A stretch of 64,000 nucleotides of DNA, taken from positions 992,001 through 1,056,000 of the forward strand of contig NZ_JAYMGI010000002.1 in assembly GCF_035825295.1 (NCBI RefSeq), given 5' to 3'. A program made the position numbers and the translations under genes. Of the stretch, positions 1 through 10,094 are shown one piece after another. The notes under the pieces were generated by a model. It ran no database searches. It saw only the letters and a program-made list of their open reading frames with translations, and was not told the DNA's origin. The first letter of the stretch is position 1. Every line of letters begins with the position of its first letter. Source of the DNA: Actinacidiphila sp. DG2A-62. GTDB lineage: Bacteria > Actinomycetota > Actinomycetes > Streptomycetales > Streptomycetaceae.

Positions 1-2
1 GG

Positions 3-581
3 TGGCCGATCCGGCAGCGCCCGGGCCTTGGGACGGTCTCCAACGTCTTCCTGGTGGGCGCCTTCATCGACCTGACGATGGCCGTGGTGCCGCACTACGA
101 TGCGCTGGCCGTGCGCGTCCCGCTGCTGGTGGCGGGCGTGGTGCTCAACGGCCTGGCGACCGGCCTCTACATCACCGCGCGCTTCGGGCCCGGCCCGCGC
201 GACGGCCTGATGACCGGGCTGCACCGCAGGACCGGCCGGTCGGTGCGGCTGATCCGCACCGGCATCGAGGTGACCGTGCTGGCGGCGGGCTTCGTGCTGG
301 GCGGCGGGGTGGGCGTGGGCACGGTGCTCTACGCGGTCGCGATAGGCCCGCTCGCGCAGTTCTTCCTGAAGCTGTTCGCGCTGCCCGAGGAGGGCGGGGC
401 CGGTCCCGGTGATCGCGACGCCGACGGCGACGGCGACGCCAAGGGGGTGCGGGCCCACCGAGGCGCGCGGGCCGACCGAGGCGATCGCGACAGCCGCGGC
501 GGTTCCGGGGGCCGCCCGGCCGATCCTTCTGCGCGGGTTCGCCGGGAAGCGCCCGAATGCGCGGCGGCGGACCCGATTTAG
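3..581 (+). CDS. YczE/YitT-like integral membrane protein, 5'-truncated
   Basis: The reading frame is open from the first base and ends in TAG at 579-581, so the N-terminus lies outside the window. About 125 residues of hydrophobic sequence remain, starting with the RPGLGTVSNVF stretch. Three to four membrane spans can be seen (around VPLLVAGVVLNGL, TVLAAGFVLGG and VLYAVAIGPLAQFFL), separated by the RFGPGPRDGLMTGL loop typical of YczE-type proteins. The last 55 residues are a charged Asp/Gly/Arg-rich tail that may be poorly conserved. The family has no firmly established function. The next gene, rbpA, is 256 bp away and has its own promoter. Confidence 0.75.
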   Translation, partial: WPIRQRPGLGTVSNVFLVGAFIDLTMAVVPHYDALAVRVPLLVAGVVLNGLATGLYITARFGPGPRDGLMTGLHRRTGRSVRLIRTGIEVTVLAAGFVLGGGVGVGTVLYAVAIGPLAQFFLKLFALPEEGGAGPGDRDADGDGDAKGVRAHRGARADRGDRDSRGGSGGRPADPSARVRREAPECAAADPI

Positions 582-626
582 CCTTCGGGCGTGCGGACCG
601 GTAGTGTACGCGGTTGGCCCTGAAGC

Positions 627-656
627 TTGACCGTTACTGCACGCAAAACATACGAC
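627..656 (+). promoter_or_regulatory. Candidate housekeeping-type promoter upstream of rbpA
   Basis: TTGACC (627-632) and TACGAC (651-656) are separated by exactly 18 bp, close to the vegetative sigma (HrdB) consensus TTGACN-N18-TANNNT. A transcript starting near 663 would carry a leader of about 175 nt to rbpA. It lies upstream of the sigma-R element, so rbpA may have two promoters. This is a consensus match only. Confidence 0.45.
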
Positions 657-748
657 ATCACCGGGTGACATCTTCGTCCAGATGTGACAAATCGGGCACC
701 GGTGGGTACAAACAGGGGCGACACGACGGGCGACGCATCTCCCGAAAC

Positions 749-775
749 GGGAATCTTCACCGCCGACCGGACGTT
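749..775 (+). promoter_or_regulatory. Sigma-R (SigR) type promoter of rbpA
   Basis: GGGAAT at 749-754 is followed, after exactly 18 bp, by GTT at 773-775. This matches the thiol-oxidative-stress sigma-R consensus GGAAT-N18-GTT. Transcription would start near 782-785, about 55 nt before the rbpA start codon. In S. coelicolor rbpA is a known member of the sigma-R regulon, which supports the assignment. The motif and spacing are visible here; the regulation is inferred from that precedent. Confidence 0.82.
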
Positions 776-837
776 GACCGGATGACGACGACAGCGACAC
801 CTGTCCTGTGGGCGACCAAGCCCGGGAGGCACGATTC

Positions 838-1212
838 ATGAGTGAGCGAGCTCTCCGCGGCACGCGACTCGGGGCCACCAGCTACGAGACCGACCGCGGC
901 ATCGATCTGGCCCCGCGCCAGACCGTGGAGTACGCATGCCGGAACGGCCATCGATTTGAGATGCCGTTCTCGGTTGAGGCCGAGATCCCGCCGGAGTGGG
1001 AGTGCCGCGCCTGCGGCCAGACCGCCCTGCTGGTGGACGGCGAGGGCCCCGAGGAGAAGACCAGCAAGCCCGCGCGCACGCACTGGGACATGCTCATGGA
1101 GCGGCGCACGCTGGAGGAGCTGGAGGAAGTGCTGGCCGAGCGGCTGGCCGTCCTGCGCTCCGGGGCGATGAACATCGCCGTGCACCCGCGGGACAACCGA
1201 AAGAGCGCGTGA
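838..1212 (+). CDS. rbpA: RNA polymerase-binding protein RbpA
   Basis: This 124-residue protein is an actinobacterial RNA polymerase accessory factor that binds the principal sigma factor and stabilises open complexes. The start is ATG 838 because GGGAGG (824-829) sits nine bases upstream and the product begins MSERALRGTRLG, as in other RbpAs. Cys34, His38, Cys56 and Cys59 are at the classical zinc-site positions. They are followed by the acidic C-terminal sigma-interaction helices (RRTLEELEEVLAERL). A sigma-R promoter at 749-775 links it to disulphide stress. A hairpin at 1231-1250 and a 38-bp palindrome at 1294-1331 lie downstream, facing convergent fxsA. Confidence 0.97.
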   Translation: MSERALRGTRLGATSYETDRGIDLAPRQTVEYACRNGHRFEMPFSVEAEIPPEWECRACGQTALLVDGEGPEEKTSKPARTHWDMLMERRTLEELEEVLAERLAVLRSGAMNIAVHPRDNRKSA

Positions 1213-1230
1213 CATCGTTCGGGGCTCGGC

Positions 1231-1250
1231 CCGGCTCGCTCCCGAGCCGG
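1231..1250 (+). terminator. Hairpin just downstream of rbpA
   Basis: CCGGCTCG (1231-1238) and CGAGCCGG (1243-1250) form a perfect 8-bp stem with a CTCC loop, beginning 18 bp after the rbpA stop. There is no T-tract. It is likely a first terminator stem ahead of the longer palindrome at 1294-1331. Confidence 0.5.
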
Positions 1251-1293
1251 CGCTGAGCCCCCTTTTGTGCCCTGAGCAGGTGCCCCCAGGCTT

Positions 1294-1331
1294 GTGAGCG
1301 GGCCCGGTCCGGCCGGACCGGGCCCGCTCAC
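1294..1331. terminator. 38-bp perfect palindrome between convergent rbpA and fxsA
   Basis: The whole 38-bp segment is self-complementary, with 19-bp half-sites meeting at 1312/1313. It sits between the stop of rbpA (1212) and the stop of fxsA (1356) on the opposite strand. That is the right place for a bidirectional terminator. There is no U-tract, as is common in Streptomyces. Confidence 0.65.
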
Positions 1332-1355
1332 TGCGCTGCGCGGCCCTCGACGGCC

Positions 1356-1964
1356 TCAGCGGCGGTCGTCGTCCACGACCTCGCCCTGGATGACCTTGCC
1401 GTCCGGGCGGTGGATACGCGCCTGCTCCTCGGCCTGGCGCGCCTGCTGGAAGAGGTCGCCGAAGGAGCCGGGGTCGCCCGTGGCGGCCGGGTGCCGGCGC
1501 AGATGGCGCTCGGCGGCGCGTTCGGCGCCCGCGCCGATCAGCCGCCGGGTCGGCGGGAAGAGCAGCAGCAGCGCCACCGCGTCGGAGACGAAGCCCGGGA
1601 TGATCAGCAGGATGCCGCCCAGCATGTGCAGTCCGGTGCGGCCGCCGCCGGCCGGGGCCGCCGGAGCCTCGGGCGCGGCCCGGCCGCTCTGCCGGGCCTG
1701 CTGCGCCTGCACCGAGGCGGTCAGATTGCGCCACGCGCTGCGCCCGGCCCGCTTGATCGCGGCGGCGCCCAGCACGAAGCCGGCCACGATGCACAGGAAC
1801 ACCACGAAGCCGCTCGTCGCGTCCGCCACCGCGATGAGCAGCCATATCTCCAGCACCGCCCACGCCGCGACGGCCAGCGGCAGCAGCCGCACCCGCCTGC
1901 GCCGGCGTCCTGGCGCCTGGGGGGCCGGGCGCGGACGGACCGGGGGCGGTGAACTCGTCGTCAT
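1356..1964 (-). CDS. fxsA: FxsA family membrane protein
   Basis: The product is a 202-residue protein of the FxsA family (cytoplasmic membrane protein; the E. coli member was named as a suppressor of F-plasmid exclusion of phage T7). The start at 1964 is ATG with GGGGG two bases upstream. Hydrophobic segments lie at LLPLAVAAWAVLEIWLLI, GFVVFLCIVAGFVLGAAAI and LHMLGGILLIIPGFVSDAVALLLL. The last has the family-typical GxLLxxPGFxTD-like signature. The N-terminus is Pro/Arg-rich. A C-terminal tail of about 60 residues is charged and cytoplasmic. It is convergent with rbpA and divergent from the membrane protein at 2047. Confidence 0.85.
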   Translation of the reverse strand: MTTSSPPPVRPRPAPQAPGRRRRRVRLLPLAVAAWAVLEIWLLIAVADATSGFVVFLCIVAGFVLGAAAIKRAGRSAWRNLTASVQAQQARQSGRAAPEAPAAPAGGGRTGLHMLGGILLIIPGFVSDAVALLLLFPPTRRLIGAGAERAAERHLRRHPAATGDPGSFGDLFQQARQAEEQARIHRPDGKVIQGEVVDDDRR

Positions 1965-2046
1965 ACCCCCAAGTGTGCCAAAGACGAGGTAAAGGCCGGG
2001 TCGGTGCGGCCGACCGCGGTGGACTCGGGACTCGCGCCCGGACACG

Positions 2047-2778
2047 ATGTCCGGCGTGAGCCACTCCCCCGCCGCCCCGCCAGGTCCGACACCCCCGCGC
2101 ACGCCCCGCCAGGAGCATGCGCTGCCCGCCTGGCGGCGGGTGACCCGCGGCGAGCCGCGCTGGGCCTCCACCGCGTCCGTGGTGGCCGTGGTGGCGATCC
2201 AGCTCACCCTGCCGGCCCGGCTCGCGGCGCACCCGCGGGCCCTGATGCCGGCGGTGGAGACCGCGCTGCTGCTGGTGCTCGTGCTGATCAACCCGCACCG
2301 GATCGAGCGCCGCTCGCGCACGTACCGGGTCGCCGCGCTGACGATGACGCTGGTGATCACCGGTGCGAACGCGTACTCGGCGATCCGGCTGGTGGCCGGG
2401 CTGGTCCGCGGCACCGACGCCTCGCCGGCCGGGACGCTGCTGCTGACCGGCGGCGCGATCTGGCTGACCAACGTCGTCATCTTCGCGCTGCTGTACTGGG
2501 AGCTGGACCGCGGCGGCCCGGCCGCCCGCGCGCAGGGCGAGCGCGACGTGCCGGACTTCCTCTTCGTGCAGATGCAGTCGCCGGAGCTGGCCCCCGCGCA
2601 CTGGGAGCCCGCCTACTTCGACTACTTCTACCTGTCCTTCACCAATTCCACGGCCTTCAGCCCCACCGACGTGATGCCGGTGACGCGCTGGGCGAAGGCC
2701 CTGATGCTCGCGCAGTCCGCGGTGTCGCTGCTGACGGTGGTGCTGGTGGTGGCCAGGGCCGTCAACATCCTCACGTGA
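2047..2778 (+). CDS. Integral membrane protein with an ion-channel-like pore region
   Basis: This is a 243-residue membrane protein of unknown function. Predicted spans are STASVVAVVAIQLTL, VETALLLVLVLIN, VAALTMTLVITGANAYSAI, LLLTGGAIWLTNVVIFALLYW and a C-terminal SAVSLLTVVLVVARAVNIL. Between the last two is FYLSFTNSTAFSPTD. It occupies the place of a pore helix plus selectivity filter in two-helix K+ channels but lacks the TxGYGD signature. ATG 2047 is used; an in-frame GTG at 2056 is an alternative. It is convergent with ppm1, whose stop is only 22 bp away. The channel resemblance is my inference, not an assignment. Confidence 0.8.
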   Translation: MSGVSHSPAAPPGPTPPRTPRQEHALPAWRRVTRGEPRWASTASVVAVVAIQLTLPARLAAHPRALMPAVETALLLVLVLINPHRIERRSRTYRVAALTMTLVITGANAYSAIRLVAGLVRGTDASPAGTLLLTGGAIWLTNVVIFALLYWELDRGGPAARAQGERDVPDFLFVQMQSPELAPAHWEPAYFDYFYLSFTNSTAFSPTDVMPVTRWAKALMLAQSAVSLLTVVLVVARAVNILT

Positions 2779-2799
2779 CGGGCCGCTCCCCCGCCGGGG

Positions 2800-3567
2800 T
2801 CACTGCTGCTTGCGGCCGACGACCTTCCCCGCACGCGCGCCCACGCCCCACGCGGTGACCCGCCACAGCGCCTCCGCGACGATCGCCCGGCTCATCTTGC
2901 TGTCGCCGCGCTCGCGCTCGACGAAGGTGATCGGCACCTCCACCACGTGGAAGCCCGCCTTGACCGCGCGCCAGGCCAGGTCGACCTGGAAGCAGTAGCC
3001 GGCCGAGGCGACCTCGTCCATGCCCAGGCCCTCCAGCGTCTCCCGGCGGAAGGCCCGGTAGCCGCCGGTGACGTCGTGGATCGGCACGTCCAGCATCATC
3101 CGCGAGTAGCGGCTGCCGCCCCGGGAGAGGTACTCGCGGGACTTCGGCCAGTTGACCACCCGGCCGCCGGCGATCCAGCGCGAGCCCAGCACCAGGTCGG
3201 CGCCCTTGAGCGCGGTGAGCAGCCGGGGCAGCTCCTCGGGCTGGTGGGAGCCGTCGGCGTCCATCTCGACCAGCACGCCGTAGCCGTGCTCCAGGCCCCA
3301 GGCGAAGCCCGCGAGGTAGGCGGCGCCCAGGCCCTCCTTGCCCTTGCGGTGCAGCACGTGCACGTGCTCGTCGGAGGCGGACAGCTCGTCGGCGAGCTTG
3401 CCGGTGCCGTCGGGGCTGTTGTCGTCGGCGACCAGCACGTCCGCGTCCGGCACCGAGGCCCGGACCCGGCGGACGATCGGCTTGACGTTCTCGGCCTCGT
3501 TGTAGGTCGGGATGATGACCAGGACCCTGCCGAGCGGGCCGAAACGCCGCTGCTCGTCCTCGTTCAC
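2800..3567 (-). CDS. ppm1: Polyprenol phosphate mannosyltransferase (Ppm1/Dpm type)
   Basis: This 255-residue GT2 glycosyltransferase transfers mannose from GDP-mannose to polyprenol phosphate at the membrane, supplying the donor for protein O-mannosylation and cell-envelope glycans. Seen: the N-terminal nucleotide-binding strand [25 protein letters not shown], the metal-binding DAD in VEMDADGSH, and [16 protein letters not shown]. There is no C-terminal membrane domain, so it is a stand-alone catalytic subunit. GTG 3567 starts 5 nt after the lnt stop, and its ribosome-binding site AAAGGG lies inside the end of lnt. The lnt-ppm1 pairing recalls the fused or adjacent genes in mycobacteria. Confidence 0.92.
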   Translation of the reverse strand: MNEDEQRRFGPLGRVLVIIPTYNEAENVKPIVRRVRASVPDADVLVADDNSPDGTGKLADELSASDEHVHVLHRKGKEGLGAAYLAGFAWGLEHGYGVLVEMDADGSHQPEELPRLLTALKGADLVLGSRWIAGGRVVNWPKSREYLSRGGSRYSRMMLDVPIHDVTGGYRAFRRETLEGLGMDEVASAGYCFQVDLAWRAVKAGFHVVEVPITFVERERGDSKMSRAIVAEALWRVTAWGVGARAGKVVGRKQQ

Positions 3568-3572
3568 TGCTG

Positions 3573-5369
3573 CTACTGCCCTTTCGCCGTGCCGGTGCGG
3601 TCGCGCCTGCCGAGGGCGACGGCGGCCGCGCAGGACAGGAGCCCCACCATAGCGAGAGTCCACTCCGGAGCGGCGCCGACGCGGTCGGCGACGGTCTTCT
3701 CGTCGCGCAGCGGGATGTCCGCGCTCAGCACCTGCTGGGTGAACTCCGCGCTGCGCTGTTCGATCTTCCCATCCGGCGCGACGATCGCGCTGATCCCGCT
3801 GGTCGCGGCGGTGACGACGGCCCGCCCGTGCTCGATGGCGCGCAGCCGGGACATCGCCAGCTGCTGCTGGGGCTGCCCGGTGCGGCCGTAGGTGGCGTTG
3901 TTGGTCTGCACGACGATCGCGCGGGCGCCGGCGTTGACGGTGTCGCGCACGATGCCGTCGTAGGCGACCTCGAAGCAGATGACGTCGCCGAGCCGGGCGG
4001 GGCCGATCTGCAGCACCCCGGTGTCCTTGCCGGGGTAGAAGTCCCGCGGGATCTCGTTGAGCATCGGGACGACCTTGGTCAGCTCCTTGCGGAACGGCAC
4101 GTACTCGCCGAACGGCACCGGGTGCTGCTTGGTGTAGTGGGCGCCGGGCCCGGTGACCGGGTCCCAGACGATGCCCTCGTTCTGCACGTGGTCCTTGTCG
4201 GGGCCGTCGACCAGGACGCCGACCAGCACCGGCACGCCGACCGCCTGCACGGCCTCGGCGATCTTGTAGTACGCGGCGGGGTTGCGGAAGGGGTCGAGGT
4301 CGGAGGAGTTCTCCGGCCACAGCACCAGGTCGGGCTTGGGGGTGCGGCCGGCCTTGATGTCGGCGGCGAGCTTCAGGGTGGCCTGCACGTGGTTGTCCAG
4401 GATCTTCATCGGGCGGCCGAGGAAGTGCAGGCCGGGCTGCTGCACGTTGCCCTGGACGACGGCGATCCGCACGTGCCCGTCGGCGTCGGTGTGCACCGGC
4501 ACGAACAGCCCGGCGCAGAAGACCGCGGCGGACAGCAGCAGCGCGCCGGCGCCGGGCAGCGCGGCCCGCAGCGTGCGCGGCAGGCCGCCGCGCACCTGCC
4601 GGTGGGCGGCGAGCACGGCGGCGGCCAGCAGGGTGCCGCTGAGCGCCACCGCGAAGCTGACCAGCGGCGCGCCGCCGAGCGCGGCCAGCGGGGTGTACGG
4701 GGAGCCGGTGTTGGCGAAGGCCAGCCGACCCCAGGGGAAGCCGCCGAACGGCAGCCGGTCGCGCACCAGTTCCTGCGCGACCCACAGGCACGCGGTCCAC
4801 AGCGGCCAGCCGCGCAGCCGCCCGCAGACCACGATCAGCGCGGTCATGGCGACGAAGTACAGCGCCTCGACGCCGGACAGCACCACGACGGCGATCCAGA
4901 TCACCGAGCGCAGCCAGACCAGCAGCCACAGGAAGAAGGGGAAGGCGAAGGCGAAGCCCAGCCAGGCGCCCTGGCGCACCGTACGGCCGCGCAGCAGCAC
5001 CGACAGGCCCGCGACGGAGACGATCGACAGCGGCCACACGTCGTAGGGCGGGAAGGAGGCGGCCATCGCCAGGCCGAGGGCGGCGGCGACGGCGCTGCTG
5101 GGCGCGGCGGCGCGGGCGGTGACGGCGAAGCGCGCCCGCCGCGCGGCCCAGACGGCGCGGCGGCCCCGGGCAGGCTCGGGGGCGGCTCCCGCGGCCGGTG
5201 TGCCCGGTGCGGCCGCCGGGTGCGGGGCCGAGCCGGGCGGGGCGGCCTGCGGGGCCTCCTGCGGGGCCTCCTGCGAGTCCGGGGCGGTCGCTTCCGCGTC
5301 CTCGGGGAGCGTCGCCGCGGGGCGGGACTGCGGGCGCAGCCGGGGGGTGGGATCGGGGCGCAGGCCCAC
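3573..5369 (-). CDS. lnt: Apolipoprotein N-acyltransferase
   Basis: The 598-residue product would N-acylate diacylglyceryl-lipoproteins at the outer face of the membrane. An N-terminal region of about 85 residues is Pro/Ala/Glu-rich. It is followed by about six membrane spans (for example [13 protein letters not shown] and [15 protein letters not shown]), then a nitrilase-fold catalytic domain. The expected Glu-Lys-Cys residues lie in [22 protein letters not shown] and [12 protein letters not shown] 5369 is chosen because GGAAGG sits six bases upstream. The frame stays open for another 450 bp but has no better signal. It ends 5 nt before ppm1, so the two are co-transcribed. Confidence 0.9.
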   Translation of the reverse strand: MGLRPDPTPRLRPQSRPAATLPEDAEATAPDSQEAPQEAPQAAPPGSAPHPAAAPGTPAAGAAPEPARGRRAVWAARRARFAVTARAAAPSSAVAAALGLAMAASFPPYDVWPLSIVSVAGLSVLLRGRTVRQGAWLGFAFAFPFFLWLLVWLRSVIWIAVVVLSGVEALYFVAMTALIVVCGRLRGWPLWTACLWVAQELVRDRLPFGGFPWGRLAFANTGSPYTPLAALGGAPLVSFAVALSGTLLAAAVLAAHRQVRGGLPRTLRAALPGAGALLLSAAVFCAGLFVPVHTDADGHVRIAVVQGNVQQPGLHFLGRPMKILDNHVQATLKLAADIKAGRTPKPDLVLWPENSSDLDPFRNPAAYYKIAEAVQAVGVPVLVGVLVDGPDKDHVQNEGIVWDPVTGPGAHYTKQHPVPFGEYVPFRKELTKVVPMLNEIPRDFYPGKDTGVLQIGPARLGDVICFEVAYDGIVRDTVNAGARAIVVQTNNATYGRTGQPQQQLAMSRLRAIEHGRAVVTAATSGISAIVAPDGKIEQRSAEFTQQVLSADIPLRDEKTVADRVGAAPEWTLAMVGLLSCAAAVALGRRDRTGTAKGQ

Positions 5370-5797
5370 GGTGCGGCCTTCCTGCAGGTGGAGAGAGGTG
5401 GTGAAGGCGACCGTACCTCCTGTTCGCCCACGCGTCAGTCGCGGGTCGGCAAAGCGCGGCCCCGCGGCCGGGCAAGAGCCGGCCGCCGCGCGAAGCGACG
5501 GAACGGGCCCGGATGCCCTTCGGGCCGACCTGGGGCTCGCTGGCTGCGGGCCGGCGCGAGGCCGTTGTCTACTGGGCGTCCGGGCCCTTCCCGGGTCACA
5601 CCTGCCGATCGGGCGGCGCTCCCACTCCGTACCCTCGCGGGCGGAGCGACCCACTGGCGAGCCGCGCGCCGCGTCGCAGGCGCTGGACCTGGCTGCCAGT
5701 GGCGGCGTGCACGTGCGGCGCGACGCCCCATGGCCCAGCGGTGGTCGACGCAACGGCGGAGAGCCCCCGGTCCGACGTCCTGTGGTGGACTTGGCCG

Positions 5798-5828
5798 AAC
5801 CTACTCGCCTCCGACCGACACCTGTCAA
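5798..5828 (-). promoter_or_regulatory. Candidate promoter for lnt-ppm1
   Basis: On the minus strand a perfect TTGACA (5828-5823) is followed by TAGGTT (5803-5798). The spacer is 19 bp, one or two longer than ideal. It lies about 430 bp from the lnt start codon. The -35 match is strong; the distance to the gene makes the assignment tentative. Confidence 0.4.
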
Positions 5829-5836
5829 CACCCCTG

Positions 5837-5869
5837 TGACCTGCGGGGTTTCAGCAAATCAGCAGGTCA
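5837..5869. repeat. Inverted repeat TGACCTGC-N17-GCAGGTCA
   Basis: Perfect 8-bp arms at 5837-5844 and 5862-5869 flank a 17-bp spacer. The element lies just upstream of the candidate lnt promoter and about 80 bp past the end of the amidohydrolase gene. It could be an operator for the lnt promoter or a hairpin. The sequence alone does not decide. Confidence 0.4.
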
Positions 5870-5949
5870 GTGAGGAGTGGCCGACGACCCGGCGACACGC
5901 CGCCGCCCGGCCAGGGCACACCGTTCGGACGCATGGCGGCGGCGGGCCC

Positions 5950-7683
5950 TCACCCGTTCGGACCCGCGTACACGGTCCGTCCGCCCACCACCGTGCGCAG
6001 CGCGGTCGGCAGCGGACCGCCGGGGGTGAGGTCGGGCAGGCCGGGGGTGCCGGAGCGGGGGTCGGTCGACCAGTTGGCGACCCGTTCGTCGGGGGCCTGG
6101 ACGACCAGGTCGCCGACGCTCCAGACCGCGTAGTCGGCGGGCGCGCCGGGCACCAGGACGCCCGCGTCGTCGCGGCCGACGGCCCGCCAGCCGCCGCGGG
6201 TGTGCGCGTTGAACGCGGCGCGGGCGGAGATCCGGTGCTCCGGTGTGCGGTGGAAGGCCGCGGCGCGCACCGCGCCCCACGGGTCGAGCGGCGTGACCGG
6301 ACTGTCCGAGCCGAGCACCAGCGGCACCCCGGCGCGGGTCATCGCCGCGTACGGATTGAGGGCCGCGGCCCGCTCCGCGCCCAGCCGCTGCGCGTACATG
6401 CCCTCCGCGCCGCCCCACGCGGCGTCGAAGGCGGGCTGCACCGAGGCGACCAGGCCGAGGTCGGCGAAGGCGGCGATGGACTCCCGCGACATCAGCTCGG
6501 CGTGCTCCACGCGGTGCCGCAGCGCGCGCACCCGGGCCAGGCCCAGCTCCTCGGCGGCGGCCCGCGCGCCGGCCACGACGGCGTCGATCGCGGCGTCGCC
6601 GATGGCGTGGAAGCCGGCCTGGACGCCGGCCCGCGTGCACACCAGCAGGTGCCGGGCGATGGTGTCGGCGTCCAGGTGGGCGATGCCGGTGCCGGGCGCG
6701 TCGGCGTAGGGCGCGTGCAGGTGGGCGGTGCGCGAGCCGAGGGAGCCGTCCACGAAGAGGTCGCCGCCGGCGCCGACCGCGCCGAGGTCGCGGAGTCGGT
6801 CCAGGTCGGCGGACCCGGTCGCGGCCTGCGCCCAGTAGCCGATCACCCGGGGCCCGGCGGGGTCCTGGCGGCCGTCCTGCCCGGCGGCCAGCGCGAGCAG
6901 CGCGGTCAGGTCCTCCTCGGAGGAGATGTCGGGGCCCGCGCACTCGTGCAGGGTGCCGATGCCGCGCGAGGCGGCGTGCGCGAGTGCCGCGCGCTGGGCG
7001 GCGGCCCGCTGCTCGGGCGTGATCGCGCCGTGGGCGGCGCGCCGCACGGCGTGGTGGGCGTCGCGGGTCAGCGGCCCGTCGGGGTCGTACCCGGGCAGGT
7101 CGCGGACCCCGGGCACCAGGTCGAGCAGCGCGGTGGTGACGGCGGCGGAGTGCACGTCGGTGCGGCTCAGGTAGAGCGGCCGGCCGCCGGCCGCCCGGTC
7201 CAGCTCCTCGCGGCCCGGCGCGCGCCGCTCCGGCCAGCGCGTCTCGTCCCAGCCGTGGCCGAGCAGGACGCGGTCGCCGGGCCGGGCGGCGGCGTGCGCG
7301 GCGATCCGCTCCAGCGCCTCGGGCAGCGAGCGGGCGTCGCCGAGGTCCAGACCGGTCAGCGCCAATCCGGTGGCGGTGACGTGCACGTGGGCGTCGGTGA
7401 ACGCCGGTGCGACCAGCGCGCCGTCCAGGTGCACCACCGCGTCCACGCCGTCCGCGAAGGAGTCCGCGGCGCCCTCCGAGCCGACCCAGGCGACCGTGCC
7501 GCCGTCGACGACCATGGCGGTCGCGAAGGGGTCGGCCGGGCTGTAGACGAAGCCGCCGCGCAGCAGCACGGTGCCGCCGGGAGCGGGGGTCGCGGCGGGG
7601 TCGGCGACGTGGTGGGCGGGGGCGGCGCCGGTCGGGGACGGCGAGGGGGCGGGGGTCGCCGCGGGGGCGGTGCTGTCGTGCAT
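5950..7683 (-). CDS. Amidohydrolase family 3 (YtcJ-like) metal-dependent hydrolase
   Basis: The 577-residue enzyme belongs to the amidohydrolase superfamily (Amidohydro_3), a TIM-barrel metallohydrolase with unknown natural substrate. Seen: the metal-binding HxH in FTDAHVHVTATG near residue 100, then FVDGSLGSRTA, HAIGDAAID, RVEHAELMS and a late metal-binding Asp in LGSDSPVTPLDPWGAV. A composite beta-sandwich at both ends includes the closing VVGGRTVY strand. The start is ATG 7683; the first 35 residues are Ala/Pro-rich and may be unstructured. An Lrp regulator lies upstream on the same strand, separated by a repeat-rich 236-bp gap. Confidence 0.88.
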   Translation of the reverse strand: MHDSTAPAATPAPSPSPTGAAPAHHVADPAATPAPGGTVLLRGGFVYSPADPFATAMVVDGGTVAWVGSEGAADSFADGVDAVVHLDGALVAPAFTDAHVHVTATGLALTGLDLGDARSLPEALERIAAHAAARPGDRVLLGHGWDETRWPERRAPGREELDRAAGGRPLYLSRTDVHSAAVTTALLDLVPGVRDLPGYDPDGPLTRDAHHAVRRAAHGAITPEQRAAAQRAALAHAASRGIGTLHECAGPDISSEEDLTALLALAAGQDGRQDPAGPRVIGYWAQAATGSADLDRLRDLGAVGAGGDLFVDGSLGSRTAHLHAPYADAPGTGIAHLDADTIARHLLVCTRAGVQAGFHAIGDAAIDAVVAGARAAAEELGLARVRALRHRVEHAELMSRESIAAFADLGLVASVQPAFDAAWGGAEGMYAQRLGAERAAALNPYAAMTRAGVPLVLGSDSPVTPLDPWGAVRAAAFHRTPEHRISARAAFNAHTRGGWRAVGRDDAGVLVPGAPADYAVWSVGDLVVQAPDERVANWSTDPRSGTPGLPDLTPGGPLPTALRTVVGGRTVYAGPNG

Positions 7684-7733
7684 ACGGCCAGTCTGCCCCG
7701 GCCCGCGGACATCCCCGCCCACGGGGGTACGGG

Positions 7734-7832
7734 CGCGGGGGTACGCGGGCTGCGGAGGCCGCGCCGGTCGGGGGACGGCGGGCGCCGGAGGCGGCGCCGG
7801 TCGGGGGACGGCGGGCGGCGCGTACCCCCGCG
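7734..7832. repeat. 14-bp inverted repeat enclosing two 24-bp direct repeats
   Basis: Perfect 14-bp arms (CGCGGGGGTACGCG at 7734-7747 and its complement at 7819-7832) flank 71 bp. Inside are two identical 24-bp direct repeats at 7761-7784 and 7794-7817, with a period of 33 bp. It lies between the Lrp gene and the amidohydrolase start. It could form a long hairpin or bind a regulator; no function is shown. Confidence 0.6.
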
Positions 7833-7919
7833 GAGGCGGCACGGCGCCGCGCGTGTCCGCGCGTGTCCGCGCGGTGGCGAAACCCGGCGGCGCGCCCGGC
7901 CCCGGACGCCGGCGGCGGG

Positions 7920-8360
7920 TCAGACGCGCGGCGGCCGGGACTCGTAGGGCGTGGAGAGCACCACCGTGGTGCGGGTGGAGACGCCGGCCAGGGTGCGGAT
8001 GCGGCCGAGCAGGTGCTCCAGCTCGATCGGGGTGGCGACCCTGACCTTCAGGATGTAGTTCTCGTCGCCCGCGACGCTGTGGCACGCCTCGATCTCGGTG
8101 ATCTCGGCCAGCCGGTCGGCGATGTCGTCGGGGGCGCTGGGGTCGAAGGGCTTGACCGAGATGAACGCGGTCAGCGACAGGCCCACCGCCTCCGGGTCGA
8201 CGATGGCCGCGTAGCCGCGGATCACGCCGCGCTGCTCCAGCCTGCGCACGCGCTGGTGCACCGCCGAGGTGGACAGGCCCGTCGCCTTGCCCAGATCGGT
8301 GTAGCTCATCCGCCCGTCGGCGACGAGAAGTTCCACGATGTGCCGGTCCAGCTCCTCCAC
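7920..8360 (-). CDS. Lrp/AsnC family transcriptional regulator
   Basis: The product is a 146-residue feast/famine regulator. The N-terminal helix-turn-helix covers MEELDRHIVELLVADGR to TGLSTSAVHQRVRRLEQRGVI (residues 1-45). A C-terminal RAM ligand-binding domain follows, with a beta-strand pattern around GDENYILKVRVATPIELEHLL. GTG 8360 is the start, with AAGG about ten bases upstream. The frame agrees with the canonical Lrp N-terminus. Targets are not evident. The amidohydrolase downstream and the alditol oxidase upstream are candidates because they share the strand. The gene is 85 bp from aldO. Confidence 0.93.
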   Translation of the reverse strand: MEELDRHIVELLVADGRMSYTDLGKATGLSTSAVHQRVRRLEQRGVIRGYAAIVDPEAVGLSLTAFISVKPFDPSAPDDIADRLAEITEIEACHSVAGDENYILKVRVATPIELEHLLGRIRTLAGVSTRTTVVLSTPYESRPPRV

Positions 8361-8445
8361 AGCGGTGACCTTACCGGTAGGGCGGCCGGTCGCGTCACGT
8401 CGCGGGAGCGCCGTGCCGGGCCCCGGTCCGCTCCCCCGCTGCGGG

Positions 8446-10094
<1,649 letters not shown>

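Larger units (their letters stand above)
5370..5949. other. 580-bp gap upstream of lnt: possible long leader
   Basis: No convincing gene lies here. Open frames exist on both strands but are Arg/Pro-rich and have no family resemblance. On the minus strand TTGACA (5828-5823) and TAGGTT (5803-5798) make a candidate lnt promoter that would give a leader of about 420 nt. That leader contains several strong GC hairpins around 5460-5600. A 33-bp inverted-repeat element lies just upstream at 5837-5869. Confidence 0.5.
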
